64,000 bases of DNA from Eurosta solidaginis (Eukaryota > Arthropoda > Insecta > Diptera > Tephritidae): NCBI RefSeq assembly GCF_040869045.1, contig NC_090320.1, positions 143,614,941-143,678,940 of the forward strand, written 5' to 3'. This document shows, piece by piece, positions 11,515-21,689 of the stretch (positions are counted from its first letter, which is position 1; the number at the start of each line of letters is the position of its first letter). The notes under the pieces were generated by a model. That model did not search any database, was not told the origin of the DNA, and worked only from the letters and a program-made list of their open reading frames with translations. Made by a program: the position numbers and the translations under genes.

Positions 11515-11560
11515 GAAAATTTGGAATAAAGAATCGCGCGATTTTTTATTCCAAATTTTC
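11515..11560. repeat. 46-bp hairpin palindrome
   Basis: gaaaatttggaataaa at the left is matched by tttattccaaattttc at the right around a short GC-containing centre. A second small palindrome (ttttcgttaaacgaaaa) follows at about 11573. Both lie inside the inverted-repeat element, next to the pyrimidine tract. Confidence 0.75.
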
Positions 11561-12051
11561 GACTGCGGCGCTTTTTCGTTAAACGAAAAAATCTCTTTGA
11601 TCCTTTTCATTGCGCATCATAAAACATAAATTTTCGCCTGTAAGGTTTTCTTAAGTTTAATGAGTAGATTTTCGGCTGCGGCGCTTTGCTTCGATAATTT
11701 AAAAACTTATCTCCTTAAATATGTGTATTAAATTGCAAATTCTTCAACAAAAGCAAAACCATAGAGCATGGATGTTTATCTGAATTTATGTCGAGCCGCC
11801 ATTACGTTGCATTGTTCCGACTAGAGAAAAGCATAAGTAATTTCTATTGTTGCTGAGCTAGCATCACTATTCCCTCCATTCGTGTGTGTTCATGTGTTTA
11901 ACTGCAACAAAGAGTTTTTTGATATTTGGGTTTCCTTAATAAGAATAAATAAGTGAAATTGAAAGTTATTTTTTCATTAATTCGTGTATATAAAATTTCA
12001 CTAATATACCAAATATCGGAATTGAGTTGATTCATGTGCCTACAGTAACGT

Positions 12052-12373
12052 CCTTGCAAAAATCGCGAGTACTCGATATGGACCAACCGAGTGCTCCAAA
12101 ATTGACCACAATTCATACAAAAAATATGGTCCAATTAACATTGCGATGTCCAAGGACTGGACCATATACTCCAGCTCCGCAATACATCAGAGTAATCCAT
12201 GGAGTACCCACAGTCTAATAAACATCGTGTAGTGATTACAATCGTTAAATACGAGCAATGATCGGCTTACAATATGTTCGTTTAGAAACATGAGTTGGTC
12301 CATTGCTGCATTACAGTGGAGTATAATGGTAAGTACTCCAATGGACCACATGATCCAACGATTTTTGCAGGGG
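12052..12373. mobile_element. MITE copy A (TIR ccttgcaaaaatcg)
   Basis: Begins ccttgcaaaaatcg and ends cgatttttgcagggg, giving 14-bp inverted ends. It is nearly the same as copy B at 12574-12918, which confirms the unit. No coding capacity. It is nested inside the inverted-repeat element. Several internal palindromic motifs around gagtactcc and ggagtac occur. Confidence 0.75.
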
Positions 12374-12573
12374 TAATTGTGCCGGAACAAAATTTGTCCA
12401 ATGGAACAGTTTTTCGCGGATAACTTTTAAAGGGGTAAAAAAAGTTAACTTCCGCTTTCGGATTCTTGATCTAAACGTGAATACGCGCCTTTTGATACCT
12501 CACTCGAAAAAAAGGCCCAATTTCAGGGTGGGGCCGCTAAACTGCACAACTACCGCTATTGTCATTGCCACAT

Positions 12574-12918
12574 CCCTGCAAAAATCGCGAGTACTCCATG
12601 CATGCATGTATGGAGTACTCGCTATGGACCAACCGAGTGCTCCAAAATTAACCACAATTCATACAAAAAATATGGTCCAATTAACATTGCGATGTCCTAG
12701 GACTAGACCATATACTCCAGGTCCGCATTACATCAGAGTAATCCATGGAGTACCCACAGTCCAATAAACATCGTGTAGTGATTACAGTCGTTAAAAACGA
12801 GCAATGATCGGCTTACAACATGTTCGTGTAGAAACATGAGTTGGTCCATTGCTGCATTACAGTGGACTGCAATGGTAAGTACTCCAGTGGACCACATGAT
12901 CCAACGATTTTTGCAGGG
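12574..12918. mobile_element. MITE copy B (TIR ccctgcaaaaatcg)
   Basis: Same family as 12052-12373, with ends ccctgcaaaaatcg and cgatttttgcaggg. It has an extra palindrome near its start, built from ctccatgcatgcatgtatggag, which copy A lacks. It starts directly beyond the right arm of the inverted-repeat element. Target duplication could be as short as AT; not certain. Confidence 0.75.
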
Positions 12919-13395
12919 ATAGTTCAGCGGTGGCAGAAAGAAAGTTTTCCGACTTAGCTTTAATTAAAACGAAGCTAAGAAACAATCTAGATTTTAAAAC
13001 TATAAACAGCATAATGCCATCAAAAGAGTTGCGTCCAAAAGAATTACGTATGGTCGGCTAAAAATTATTTTTAATCGAATGTATTTATAATTATTTGTAA
13101 TTGCATTTACTTTTGATCTCATTACACATTTAGGTATGTAATTCTAATTTTAAACAAATTATTTTCCATACTCATACACACAGCATGTGTAATAACATGA
13201 TTTTATGTTTTTGTTTTATAAAATTTTATGTAAAAAAGAAATGTATTCCTAATTTTTTTTCTAACTGTTTTTACGTTACATATACGCTAAAATAAAATAA
13301 ATATCAATGCTGCCAGCAAAAACGCAAACTTTTTCGGTTTGGTTACCATTTTCCACTTTTGATTACCTTTTGGGAAAATTCTAGTTACTAAAAAT
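12919..13395. other. AT-rich spacer
   Basis: No open frame, repeat or RNA feature that I can support. The stretch is AT-rich with simple A and T runs. Confidence 0.5.
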
Positions 13396-14178
13396 TTAAA
13401 TTAGCGGCAACCCTGTTAACAATATCGTAGATGGAAATTTATCTTTAAGGCATTCAAAAGCTTTACTCGGAATGTATCTATGGTAATAATATACCACACC
13501 AATAAATCTCTGTGCTTGCTTATTTGATTTTGGGCGTTCGAAATTGCGAATAGCAGAAATGTTATGTCGTAAAAAGTTGATACCAAAGTACACCATCAAA
13601 AGTACATTTACTTGGTTTAATGTTCAAGCCATACTCTGTAAGGCATTGAAAAAGGACACGTAAATCTTCTAAATGTTCTTCGTCTGTACTTGCAATACGT
13701 AAGTCGTCAATGTAAGCATACACAAAATCTAAGTCACCAACTATCTCATTTATGAATCTTTGAAAGGTTTGTGCAGAATTTCTAAGTCCGAAAGGCATTC
13801 TTGTGAATTCAAACATACCGAAAGGAGTTGTAATAGCAGTTTTATAAATGTCTTCCTCAGCCAAATATATTTTTATTATTAAGGTTCATATTAAAATCCT
13901 GAATGTGGGGTAAGGGATAACGGTCGGGAACAGTTACAATATTTAATCTTCTAAAATCACCACATGGGCGTAAATCATTTAACTCTTTTTTAGGTACAAG
14001 GTCCGTTTTTTGCGTCTTTGTATTTTACCGGATCTAAGCGCCTGGGCCTAAAAAATGGAAGACTACCTTCTGTAACAAGTCGATGTACTGTTGTATGTTT
14101 AACGGGTTTAGTATAATCTGGCTCTGCAATAAGTGACGGAAACTCTCTTAATAATTTTGTAAATTTATTGGCAACCAC
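13396..14178 (-). pseudogene. gypsy reverse transcriptase, partial
   Basis: 14178-13990 covers the N-terminal linker and HTTVHRLVTEGSLPFFRPRRL. Broken frames then give LVPKKELNDLRPCGDFRRLN and PDRYPLPHIQDF. 13864-13562 has MPFGLRNSAQTFQRFI and the palm AYIDDLRIAS. 13599-13396 gives AQRFIGVVYYYHRYIP and jumps by a deletion to KAFECLKDKF. Catalytic Asp pair kept, but several frameshifts and at least one deletion. Confidence 0.8.
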
Positions 14179-14520
14179 AAATAATAATGTAATGAAATAT
14201 CACAAAAGTAGGATACTGTATTAACTGAGAGATTGATAAACGCTTATGTTTAATGTCTATAAGGAGACCATATTTACAAAGAAAATCAGCGCCAATTATT
14301 GGCTTGGCTATATCCGCAATCAAAAAAGTAAATGGAAATTCACATCTTAAACCCAAATTTAAGTTTAAAAGTCTTTTCCCGTAAGTGGCAATTGTTGAGC
14401 AATTAGCTGTGGTGAGAATTATATCTGAACATTTCGTATGAGGCAATTTAGACGCGGGTAATAACGAAATTTCTGCTCCACTATCAATCAAAAAATTTTG
14501 TTTGTTTTCTCTATCAAAAA
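14165..14520 (-). pseudogene. gypsy aspartic protease
   Basis: NFLIDSGAEISLLPAS gives the catalytic D-S-G triad with the flanking hydrophobics of retroviral-type proteases. IIGADFLCKYGLLIDIKHKRL near the end is the conserved IGxDFL...D block. A dimer of this domain cuts the polyprotein. The reading frame is open for 108 codons from 14491 and in frame a little further up. Confidence 0.75.
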
Positions 14521-14583
14521 TAAATAAGCGACGTGTCGAAAATTCTAAATTTCCGTTGTTCGTCGCTGCAACAACGGAAGAAT

Positions 14584-14959
14584 TTAGTTTGTTGAATCTT
14601 TGTTTTTGTTATAGGGACAAAGTTGTTCACACTTTCTGGTATTACTTCCAAATCTGAAGTGGAATGTACACAACCAATTTTGATTATTTCGTGAATTCGA
14701 TCTATGCCAAAATGTATTCCTAAATTTGTTTCTCGCAGTGGACCGCGATCTAGGTTGTTTTCTATAAATTTGGCTTTTGATCTCTGATAACCCTAAGGGG
14801 AGCTTCTGGAAGTTTTCCACAACAGAATGTTGTGCTTTTATCCGAACAATTATTAACCGAAAATACTTCATTCTTGTTTATTACTTCCCAAATATTATGT
14901 GCTAATTTTGTTAATTCGGTAATATTACTATAACTCGAACTAGCCAAACTCACGCTCAA
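14584..14959 (-). pseudogene. gypsy gag C-terminal part with zinc-binding motif
   Basis: 14959-14762 reads ASSSYSNITELTKLAHNIWE, a helical gag tail. After a frame change, 14871-14584 gives WLCTFHFRFGSNTRKC and EQLCPYNKNKD, the C-x2-H-type RNA-binding motif typical of mag-like gypsy gags. The upstream gag capsid region is missing. Confidence 0.6.
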
Positions 14960-14988
14960 GTTTTTAGGAAGTTTACGAATCCAAATTT

Positions 14989-15360
14989 TTAAACTGTTTT
15001 ATTTAGCTTGACTTGACAGGCAGGCCGCACGGCCACATGCACGGCCGTTGTGAACGAATTTTGTAATTGAAATTTAAGTAACTTCCAGATAAGCTACAAG
15101 CTTGAAACTTGGAATATAGTTCAGAACCCGATGGCAATGCAATAATAACAAAAAAATCGCCGCTAGGTGGCGCAAGGATTGAGATATTCGCAAAAATCGT
15201 ATTTGTGGCCCGATTTGGCTCGTATTTGGAACACATATTACATGCAAGAATAAAAAGCGACTTATGGAAAAAATCGCCGCTAGGTGGCGCAAGGATCGAG
15301 ATATTCACAAAAATCGTATTTGTGGTCCGATTTGGCTCATATTTGGAACAAATATTGCAT
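14989..15360 (+). repeat. hAT-end-derived sequence with two ~117-bp tandem units
   Basis: 14989-15120 repeats the block found at 4336-4445 and 9858-9967 inside the hAT 3' ends (tttatttagcttgacttgac ...). After it the segment atcgccgctaggtggcgcaa ... atatttggaac occurs twice in tandem (about 15157-15245 and 15269-15360). The same core appears once in each hAT copy near 4494 and 10017. The cgccgctaggtggcg core is an imperfect palindrome. 15361-15472 has nothing I can name. Confidence 0.65.
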
Positions 15361-15570
15361 ACAGTCCGGTAGAAGTGACATCAAAATATTTTGGAGTTGG
15401 AGGAGGGACAAGCATACGTGGCGCAGAGTCGAGTAAAGTCTTTGGAAGGATTATGTATTGAGGACTTAGGTTGTAACAAATTGTCAGGAAAGAGTTTTTT
15501 AAGTTAAACGGTTTTATTGAAAACAATACTTACATGAAGTAATAATAATACGAAAAGCTAGCGAAGCGAC

Positions 15571-15735
15571 AACCACACCACACTCATATAGCAAAAGCAC
15601 CATAGACAATCTTAAGTACGGCAGTTGACATGAAAATGAAAGCGTCAATATGGCTCATGTGGTAAGCGTGCGAAGGAGCAGCAAAGGTCGCGGGTTCGAC
15701 GCTGTCTACTGTTTCTAATTTTTTTTTTGTTTCTA
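15571..15735 (+). repeat. tRNA-like SINE
   Basis: tggctcatgtggtaagcg resembles a pol III A box, and gtcgcgggttcgacgc 32 bases later is a B box with a short T-arm-like stem. A T-run follows, usable as a pol III terminator. The preceding 65 bases (accacactcatatagcaaaa ...) are shared with copies at 22628 and in the second block, so they are part of the unit. Confidence 0.6.
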
Positions 15736-15749
15736 ATGTTTTTTTTAAG

Positions 15750-15890
15750 TATAAAATCACCATTCTTTTATTTGAGAGTTTAAAACCACACTCCGGTGCC
15801 AGAGAGTTTAAAAACTAATTGTAAAATCACTATTCTTTTATTTGAGAGTTTAAAACCACACTCCGGTGCCAGAGAGTGTAAAAGCTAATT
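15750..15890 (+). repeat. two tandem ~66-bp units near the Helentron 5' side
   Basis: The pattern taaaatcacNattcttttattt, then agtttaaaaccacactccgg and tgccagagag, occurs twice in a row. Shorter versions (gtataaaatcaccattc ... tttatttcagagtt) reappear twice at 22479-22550 on the 3' side. Matching repeats on both sides of the gene suggest subterminal repeats of the element. Confidence 0.55.
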
Positions 15891-16142
15891 TACCATACTT
15901 ACATACATATGTAAATACAAATTTCTGAAATATATATGTACATATGTACATATGTGCCGTTATTTATAAGCAAAATATTGCATATTTTGTGATTTGAAAT
16001 TATATGTACTATGTAATATTCTATTCAGTTTATTGAATTCAGCGAAGTCGGAGTAAAACGTCATAGAGATCGCGCGCTGTGCTTACTGTTTCCGGGTTTT
16101 CATAATTTTGTTGGTTACACCATATTGCGTTTAGGGATCGAT

Positions 16143-17574
16143 ATGCCGCGAAATAGGAACGGGGCTCGTGACCAACGGCGAATGCTAACTAGAAAAACCC
16201 CAAAAACTTCAATTGAACTAACACGTGAATGTCGTGCACGCCGGAGGACATTAATGAATGTGCTAAACAGTGAACACGGTGGTCGTAAGTACCTTTTTAC
16301 ACAAGTGCATATCGCCCGTTCCAAAGTAAAGATGTGTAAATCAAAATTTTGGTTTTTCGGGTTTTTATGATAAACATAAATAACTGACTGATGAGATTGT
16401 TCTCTAAAATGCAAAATGGTCAAAAGTACGAAAATTGCGTCCGTGATGTCTTTGAATTTTTTTTTTTTTTTTGTAAAGGAGCTCTATGAAAAAAAAAAAT
16501 AAAAATTTGAACTCGTTTTCCAAAAAAATTAAAATTTTGAAATACATCTCTTTACTTTGGAACGAGCGATATGTATTTCGTAATCAATAGTCAAATCTTT
16601 CTTATTTGATATTTGTTGTAGTGGATATATCACCTGTGCAAGAACATGCTCCCATTGGACATAATGATGTAGTTTATCCTTGTGAGTACTCAAATACTTT
16701 TACATAGATATGTATATGTGCATATGTATCGCTCATTTAATTCAATTGTGTGCTAACTCTAAAATTACGATTTTTGAACTAATTGCGAATCATTGTGCCC
16801 AATGATTCATGATCTTTGTTGTGTAAAAAATTTTTGGTGATGGTTAAGATAAAAATTAAATAATACTTGTTGACAGCTGAAATGGCTCTTCTAAAAAGTT
16901 ACATATAGGTACATATGTATTTTGAAAAGTGCCACTGCTTAAAATAAATGAGCGATATATATATGTGTGTAAACATCGTTTCGTTCATTGGTCTTAAAAC
17001 CTTAATTTATAACTCACATTTCAGCTGATCCACAAGCGGATATACATAGTCATATTCCGTACTCACATTTTCACCGAAACACAGTTGCCCATAGACAGTT
17101 TCAAAACAAGTTTTTAGACAATCCGTTTGGATATATATGCTCCGTGTGTGATCAATTGTGGTTCAAGTTGGATTTAAAACCACCACGCGCAGAACATGAA
17201 CAACTTTTAAGTGAAATTATTGAAAATTATAACGCCACTGAGAATATTTTACTGTGCAATACGTGTTACATGGCTATCCAAAAAAAAGTTATTCCAACGA
17301 TGTCTAAATTTAGCGGTTTTAAATATCCAAAAAAACCCAGAGTTTTTACCACCTCTAGATTTAATTACCGAGAGACTCGTCTCTCTACGAATTCCTTTCA
17401 TGCAAATAAGGCGGTTGCGACACGTTCATGGGCAATACGGAATTTATGGGCAAATAATTAATGTACCCGTCGACGTGAATAATATGGTAAGTCATTTACC
17501 TCGAAAGATGATGACCATTGCATTAATGTTCATATCAAGAGGAAGAAAATTCACTATCAAACATTTTATCGGGA
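16143..17574 (+). pseudogene. Helentron RepHel, N-terminal exons
   Basis: ATG at 16143 starts a basic peptide (MPRNRNGARDQRRML). Its frame is joined in phase by two predicted introns: donor gtaagt at 16285, acceptor ag ending 16621, a 60-base exon 16622-16681, donor gtgagt at 16682, acceptor ttcag ending 17024. The third exon reads SDPQADIHSHIPYSHFH, then CSVCDQLWFKLD and a CNTCYM zinc pair. A frameshift in an A-run near 17330 leads to LPPLDLITERLVSLRIPFMQ and HGQYGIYGQIINVPVDVN, a strongly conserved Helitron block. Two further shifts near 17505 and 17560 precede the Rep domain. Confidence 0.7.
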
Positions 17575-19608
17575 ATGGTAAATAAAAGAACACTTCGTTT
17601 ATGGCTTCAATATTTGACGCAAACACCACTATATGTTATGTACGATATTAAAATCGATGAAAGCTTTTTCAATGAAGATAGTATTATTGAAATCAATAGA
17701 GAAGAAATAAGTGAAAATATACCACTCGAAGAAAGTCTAACTGCGCAGAAACAAACTCTGATGTGGAATGATTATGAGTATTTACGCATTGCACCTGGGC
17801 AGAATAATCCTCCGAAAAGCATAATGTTTGATGAACACGCTGAAGAACTCTCCTTTCCATCGATTTACTTAGGTCATTTCCGTAAATTCAGAGAGGGAGT
17901 AAACGCTACACAATTTACAATAGCGACTAGTGAATTAAGGAGATCTGACAGACGGGGAGTTACTCCGTATCATTTATTGTACGTTGCTATGAAAATTATG
18001 AGGTTAAGAGTCCGTGATTCACTCACTATTGCTTTCAAGCATGTAGGAAGAAACACCAATATTACACGACAGCAAATTGAATCAGAAGGGTATATAAATA
18101 ATTGTATAGAAAGTAATTTAGCTTTCTTGCGATCAATACCAAATTTTCTTTGGTATTGGAAAGAACGCAAACGGGACCTTTTCGCAATAATTCGACAGTT
18201 AGGCAAACCTACGATGTTTCTCACGTTGAGTGCCAATGAAATTGGATGGAAAAATTTAATACAAGTGTTATTTAAATTAAAGAATAATGGACAAGAAATA
18301 TCAACGGAGGAGGCTGAGTCATTGGATTACATATCAAAAACTACGCTTGTAAAGGAAGATGCTGTGACTTGTGCAACATATTTCAATAAAATAGTCAATA
18401 TTATTTTGAATATTCTTCAGTTGAAGAAAAATAGCCCATTTGGAACTTTTCGTGTAGTCGACTATTTTAAACGAATTGAGTTCCAACATAGGGGTAGCCC
18501 CCATGCACATATTTTATTGTGGATGAATAATGTGCCATCGGATGCGCTTGGCACAGGTAAACAAAATGCTATAGCTATGATAGATCAATTGATATCAGTT
18601 TCTTCAGTCGAAGCTTCTGGATATATTCGCTTGCAAACTCACAAGCATACTTTTACCTGTTACAAAACAACAAACGCTAACCAGCCTCAGAAATGTCGAT
18701 TTGATGCTCCATTTATGCCGTGTAAGTTCACGACGATATTGAAACAAATGCAGAAAAATCATCCAGAATATGCTAGTTATGCTCGGCGATATAAACAATT
18801 ACAAGTTAACCTCGAGAACAACGATTACGAAAGTATTGAATCATTTTACAAAGAAAATCAGGTTTCATCAGACGAAGATTACTTTTCCATTCTTGAAGCT
18901 GGCATTGTCAGACCGAAGGTATTTTTAAAACGACAGCCGAGTGAAAAATGGCACAACGCTTTCAATCCTTAAATTTTCAATATATTACAATCAAATACAG
19001 ATTTACAGTTCATCATCGAAGAATGCTCTTGTGCTGCGTACGTGGTTGAATACGTTAATAAAACCAATAGAGGAATTAGCAACTTACAGCGACAAATGCT
19101 TGAAATAATGAATGATCATCCTGAGTTCGATACAGTTGAAATAACACGGAAAATTAGTGTCAATATGCTTAACACTGTTGAATTAACAAGTCAAGAAGCA
19201 ACGTGGTACCTACTTCGTGAACCGATGTCCAAAAGTTCAGTATCCGTAGTTTATATCCCTACCGTATGGCCTATTGAACGACAGCGTATTAGACGAACAC
19301 AAAAAGAATTGGATGAAATGAGTACCGACGAAAGTTCAACAAACGTTTGGAAAGAAAATTGGTTTGATAAATATGAGCAACGCCCAGAAGAAATGGAGGG
19401 GTTGACACTTGCGGAATTCGTTTCTGATTATACCAAAAGTTCAAGAGGAGTGTATATTCATCGGAAGCAACGTCGTATCATTCGTTATAGAAATTATGAT
19501 ATAGCTTCAGATTTTAATGAATATAAACGAGAAATGGTGACTTTATACATCCCATTTCGCAATGAAGAAGCTGAAATTCTTGACGAAATTAAATTTATTG
19601 GGATCTAG
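17575..19608 (+). pseudogene. Helentron Rep (HUH nuclease) domain
   Basis: The 465-codon stretch 17575-18972 contains motif 1-like GKPTMFLTLSANE and the metal-binding HUH pair in QHRGSPHAHILLWM (His310 and His312). After one in-frame stop at 18970-18972 the frame continues with two candidate catalytic tyrosines in CAAYVVEYVNKTNRG (codons at 19039 and 19051), the two-Tyr pattern of Helitron Rep. It runs on to a second stop at 19606-19608. The domain would nick and join the single-stranded element DNA. Only stops, not frameshifts, interrupt this section. Confidence 0.85.
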
Positions 19609-21530
19609 GATGAAAATGAAAATCATATTTTGGAACGTCGTAGAGAGTTTGAGTCAGATTTAGACATAAACAAGTACATAGAGATTTGTCGACAACTTTG
19701 TCGTGAAGATGACCAAGGGAACGAAAGCGATGAAAGCGGTGAAGTTGCTACCAGATTTCCAGAGTGCAACCCATTCCAAACATTGTATGATAATCCAAAT
19801 TCGAACGTAAACAGTGATTTGCGCTTAGCGACATTAAATAAACTGGGAGCTATTGCCAAACGAAAAGAAAATCTGATGCCAAATGAAGAATTTTATAAAC
19901 TCATGAGGATGTCAAACCAAAAACAAAAGGAGCTTTTGATGCATGTCATTCACAATCTGCAATTACAAAATCCATCTATGTTGCAAATCTTCTTCACGGG
20001 ACCTGCCGGGTGCGGAAAAACTTTTGTGATTAAACTCTTGATGGAAATTTATAACCGATATTCAGAAAGCGATGGATTTTGCAATGCTTATAAAACTTGT
20101 GCTTCAACTGGAAAAGCTGCTATTGCTATTGATGGGACAACGATACACACTGCACTAAAGATAAGTATTTCAAAGTTGCTTCCGCTATCAATTGAAGTAG
20201 CACAACAAGATAAATCCCTGTTTAAATACGTTCGAGTATTGATTATCGACGAAATTAGTATGATAGGGGCCGAGCTGTTGTCCCAAGTTGATTTCAGACT
20301 AAAGCAGATTTTCAAACAAACTTTGGAGGTTTGGATCTTATTTTAATTGGCGATCTACATCAGCTACCACCTGTTCGTGCTACACCGATTTATAAGCAAA
20401 TCAAGAACCAACTAGCAGGTCCAACACTATGGCGGGGGCTAAAATTTTTTGAACTAAATGAAGTGATGCGACAGAGCAATCGAACTTTTTCAACAATATT
20501 AACAAAAATTGGTGATGGTCAGCTGTTAGAAGAGGAAGAGTTGGAACTAATGGAGTCACGATTTTACTCCGAAGAGGAGGCTGACACAATTTGCCCAAAT
20601 GGTATACGATTGTTCTTCGATAATCATTCAGTTGCTAATTACAATAATAAAATTTTAAACACTGCAATCTAAAAAGTCATTTCCGAAGCAACAGATGTAT
20701 ACATTGGTTGCCAAGGTGCTGAACAGCAAACTTTTATGAGGCAAAAATTACACAAAATGTCCGTTATCGATACAGGAAATTACGTTGGTTATCGATAAAC
20801 CATACATCCTAACAACTAATATTGACGTGTCAGACGGGTTAGCTAATGGCGCTACCGCAAACTTAATTTTTATAGAATATAATGACAATGGGGAGATTGG
20901 TCGTTTATGGCTGCATTTCGCTGATTCTGCTAAAACTGGTGAAAAAATCAGAAGAAAAGCAGCGGCGTTAATACATAAGTACAATATTTGACAACTGGCA
21001 GTGCCAATAGACCGAAGAACTTCCTCTATACCATTTACACGCAATAAAACAGTTCTTGTAAAGCGAAACCATTTTCCTCTGATCTCTGCGTGTGCGATAA
21101 CGATTCATAAGTCACAAGGCGGTACATTTGGTAAGATGTTGTTGTTGTAGCGATTAGGTTACTCCCCGAAGGTTTTGGGGAGTGTTATCGATGTGATGGT
21201 CCTTTGTCGGATACAGATCCGATACGCTCCGGTAACAGCACCATTAAGGTGCTGGCCCGACCATCTCGGGGACGATTTATATGGCCACATTAAACCTTCA
21301 GGCCATCCCTCCCTCCCCACCCCAAGTTCCCTGGGGTCGCCAGAGCCTCGTCTGTTAGTGAAACGGGATTCGCCGCTCGAAGGTGAGGTTGACAATTGGG
21401 TTGGAGAAGCTATATATTGCGATACACAACCCCTTGAATCCCATTTGGTGAGATCGTCTACCAGTATGATAAATCACATGCTCAACAGCTACTATACGTC
21501 GCATTATCACGAGTAACATCGATCCACGGG
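19609..21530 (+). pseudogene. Helentron Pif1-like helicase domain
   Basis: In the same frame as Rep, 19630-20346 gives Walker A FTGPAGCGKTFVIK, then STGKAAIAIDGTTIH and Walker B VLIIDEISMIGAELL. A frameshift near 20330 leads to ILIGDLHQLPPVRATPIYKQ and NEVMRQSNRTFS. After further breaks near 20672-20785, PYILTTNIDVSDGLANGA and ACAITIHKSQGGTFG follow. A 304-bp insertion (21138-21441) then splits the gene. Past it comes VYQYDKSHAQQLLYVALSR and VTSIHGLHL, the last helicase motifs. This copy has a TGA at 20989-20991 where copy 2 has a Ser codon. Confidence 0.85.
21138..21441 (-). mobile_element. short retroposed insertion in the helicase, (CAA)n-tailed
   Basis: It is flanked by 13-bp direct repeats with one mismatch: catttggtaagat at 21125-21137 and catttggtgagat at 21442-21454. 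Read on the minus strand it ends ctacaacaacaac, like the 3' tail of the 2A non-LTR family, so it is a SINE or a 5'-truncated retroelement tail. It resembles, from memory, a very common tephritid repeat. Compared with the insert in copy 2 it lacks 9 bp near 21334. Confidence 0.75.
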
Positions 21531-21689
21531 CTTCATCTTGTCTCAAAAAAAAAGATGATAGAACATTTTATCACGGCCGGAGACCAACAGTATCCACAAT
21601 TGAGTTGCGAGCTGGATTTGAAAGGCTTAACTTGAATCGACTTGAAACAATTCAAAATGTATTATATGATTTTATAAATGCGAGAAATG

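Larger units (their letters stand above)
10660..12565. mobile_element. element with ~150-bp imperfect terminal inverted repeats
   Basis: Sequence at about 10660-10810 (gcagtttaggggccccat, then cgagtgaggtatcaaaag, then ccgaaagcggaagttaac) returns in reverse complement at about 12400-12565 (gttaacttccgctttcgg ... ggggccgctaaactgc). No transposase reading frame is seen between the arms. The interior holds a long pyrimidine tract, two hairpins and a nested MITE. Probably a non-autonomous DNA transposon; exact ends and target duplication were not resolved because the inverted similarity fades outward. Confidence 0.6.
13396..14990 (-). mobile_element. Ty3/gypsy retrotransposon remnant: gag end, protease, RT
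   Basis: On the minus strand the order is gag zinc-binding tail, protease and RT, all in broken frames. It stops near 13396 in the RT-RNase H connection, and its upstream edge at about 14990 meets repeats of the hAT-end type. The zinc-binding spacing (CTFHFRFG...RKCEQLC) resembles mag-like gypsy gags. The RNase H-integrase part is absent here, but a same-strand integrase remnant lies at 3290-4063. Confidence 0.75.

Noticed and set aside
11194..11529. Two overlapping ~100-codon open frames on the plus strand
   Set aside because: They are made by the C/T tract; composition is Ser/Leu/Phe repeats with no motif.
15640..15710. A functional tRNA gene at the A/B-box motifs
   Set aside because: Only box-like motifs and a weak T-arm; no complete acceptor, D and anticodon stems could be drawn.
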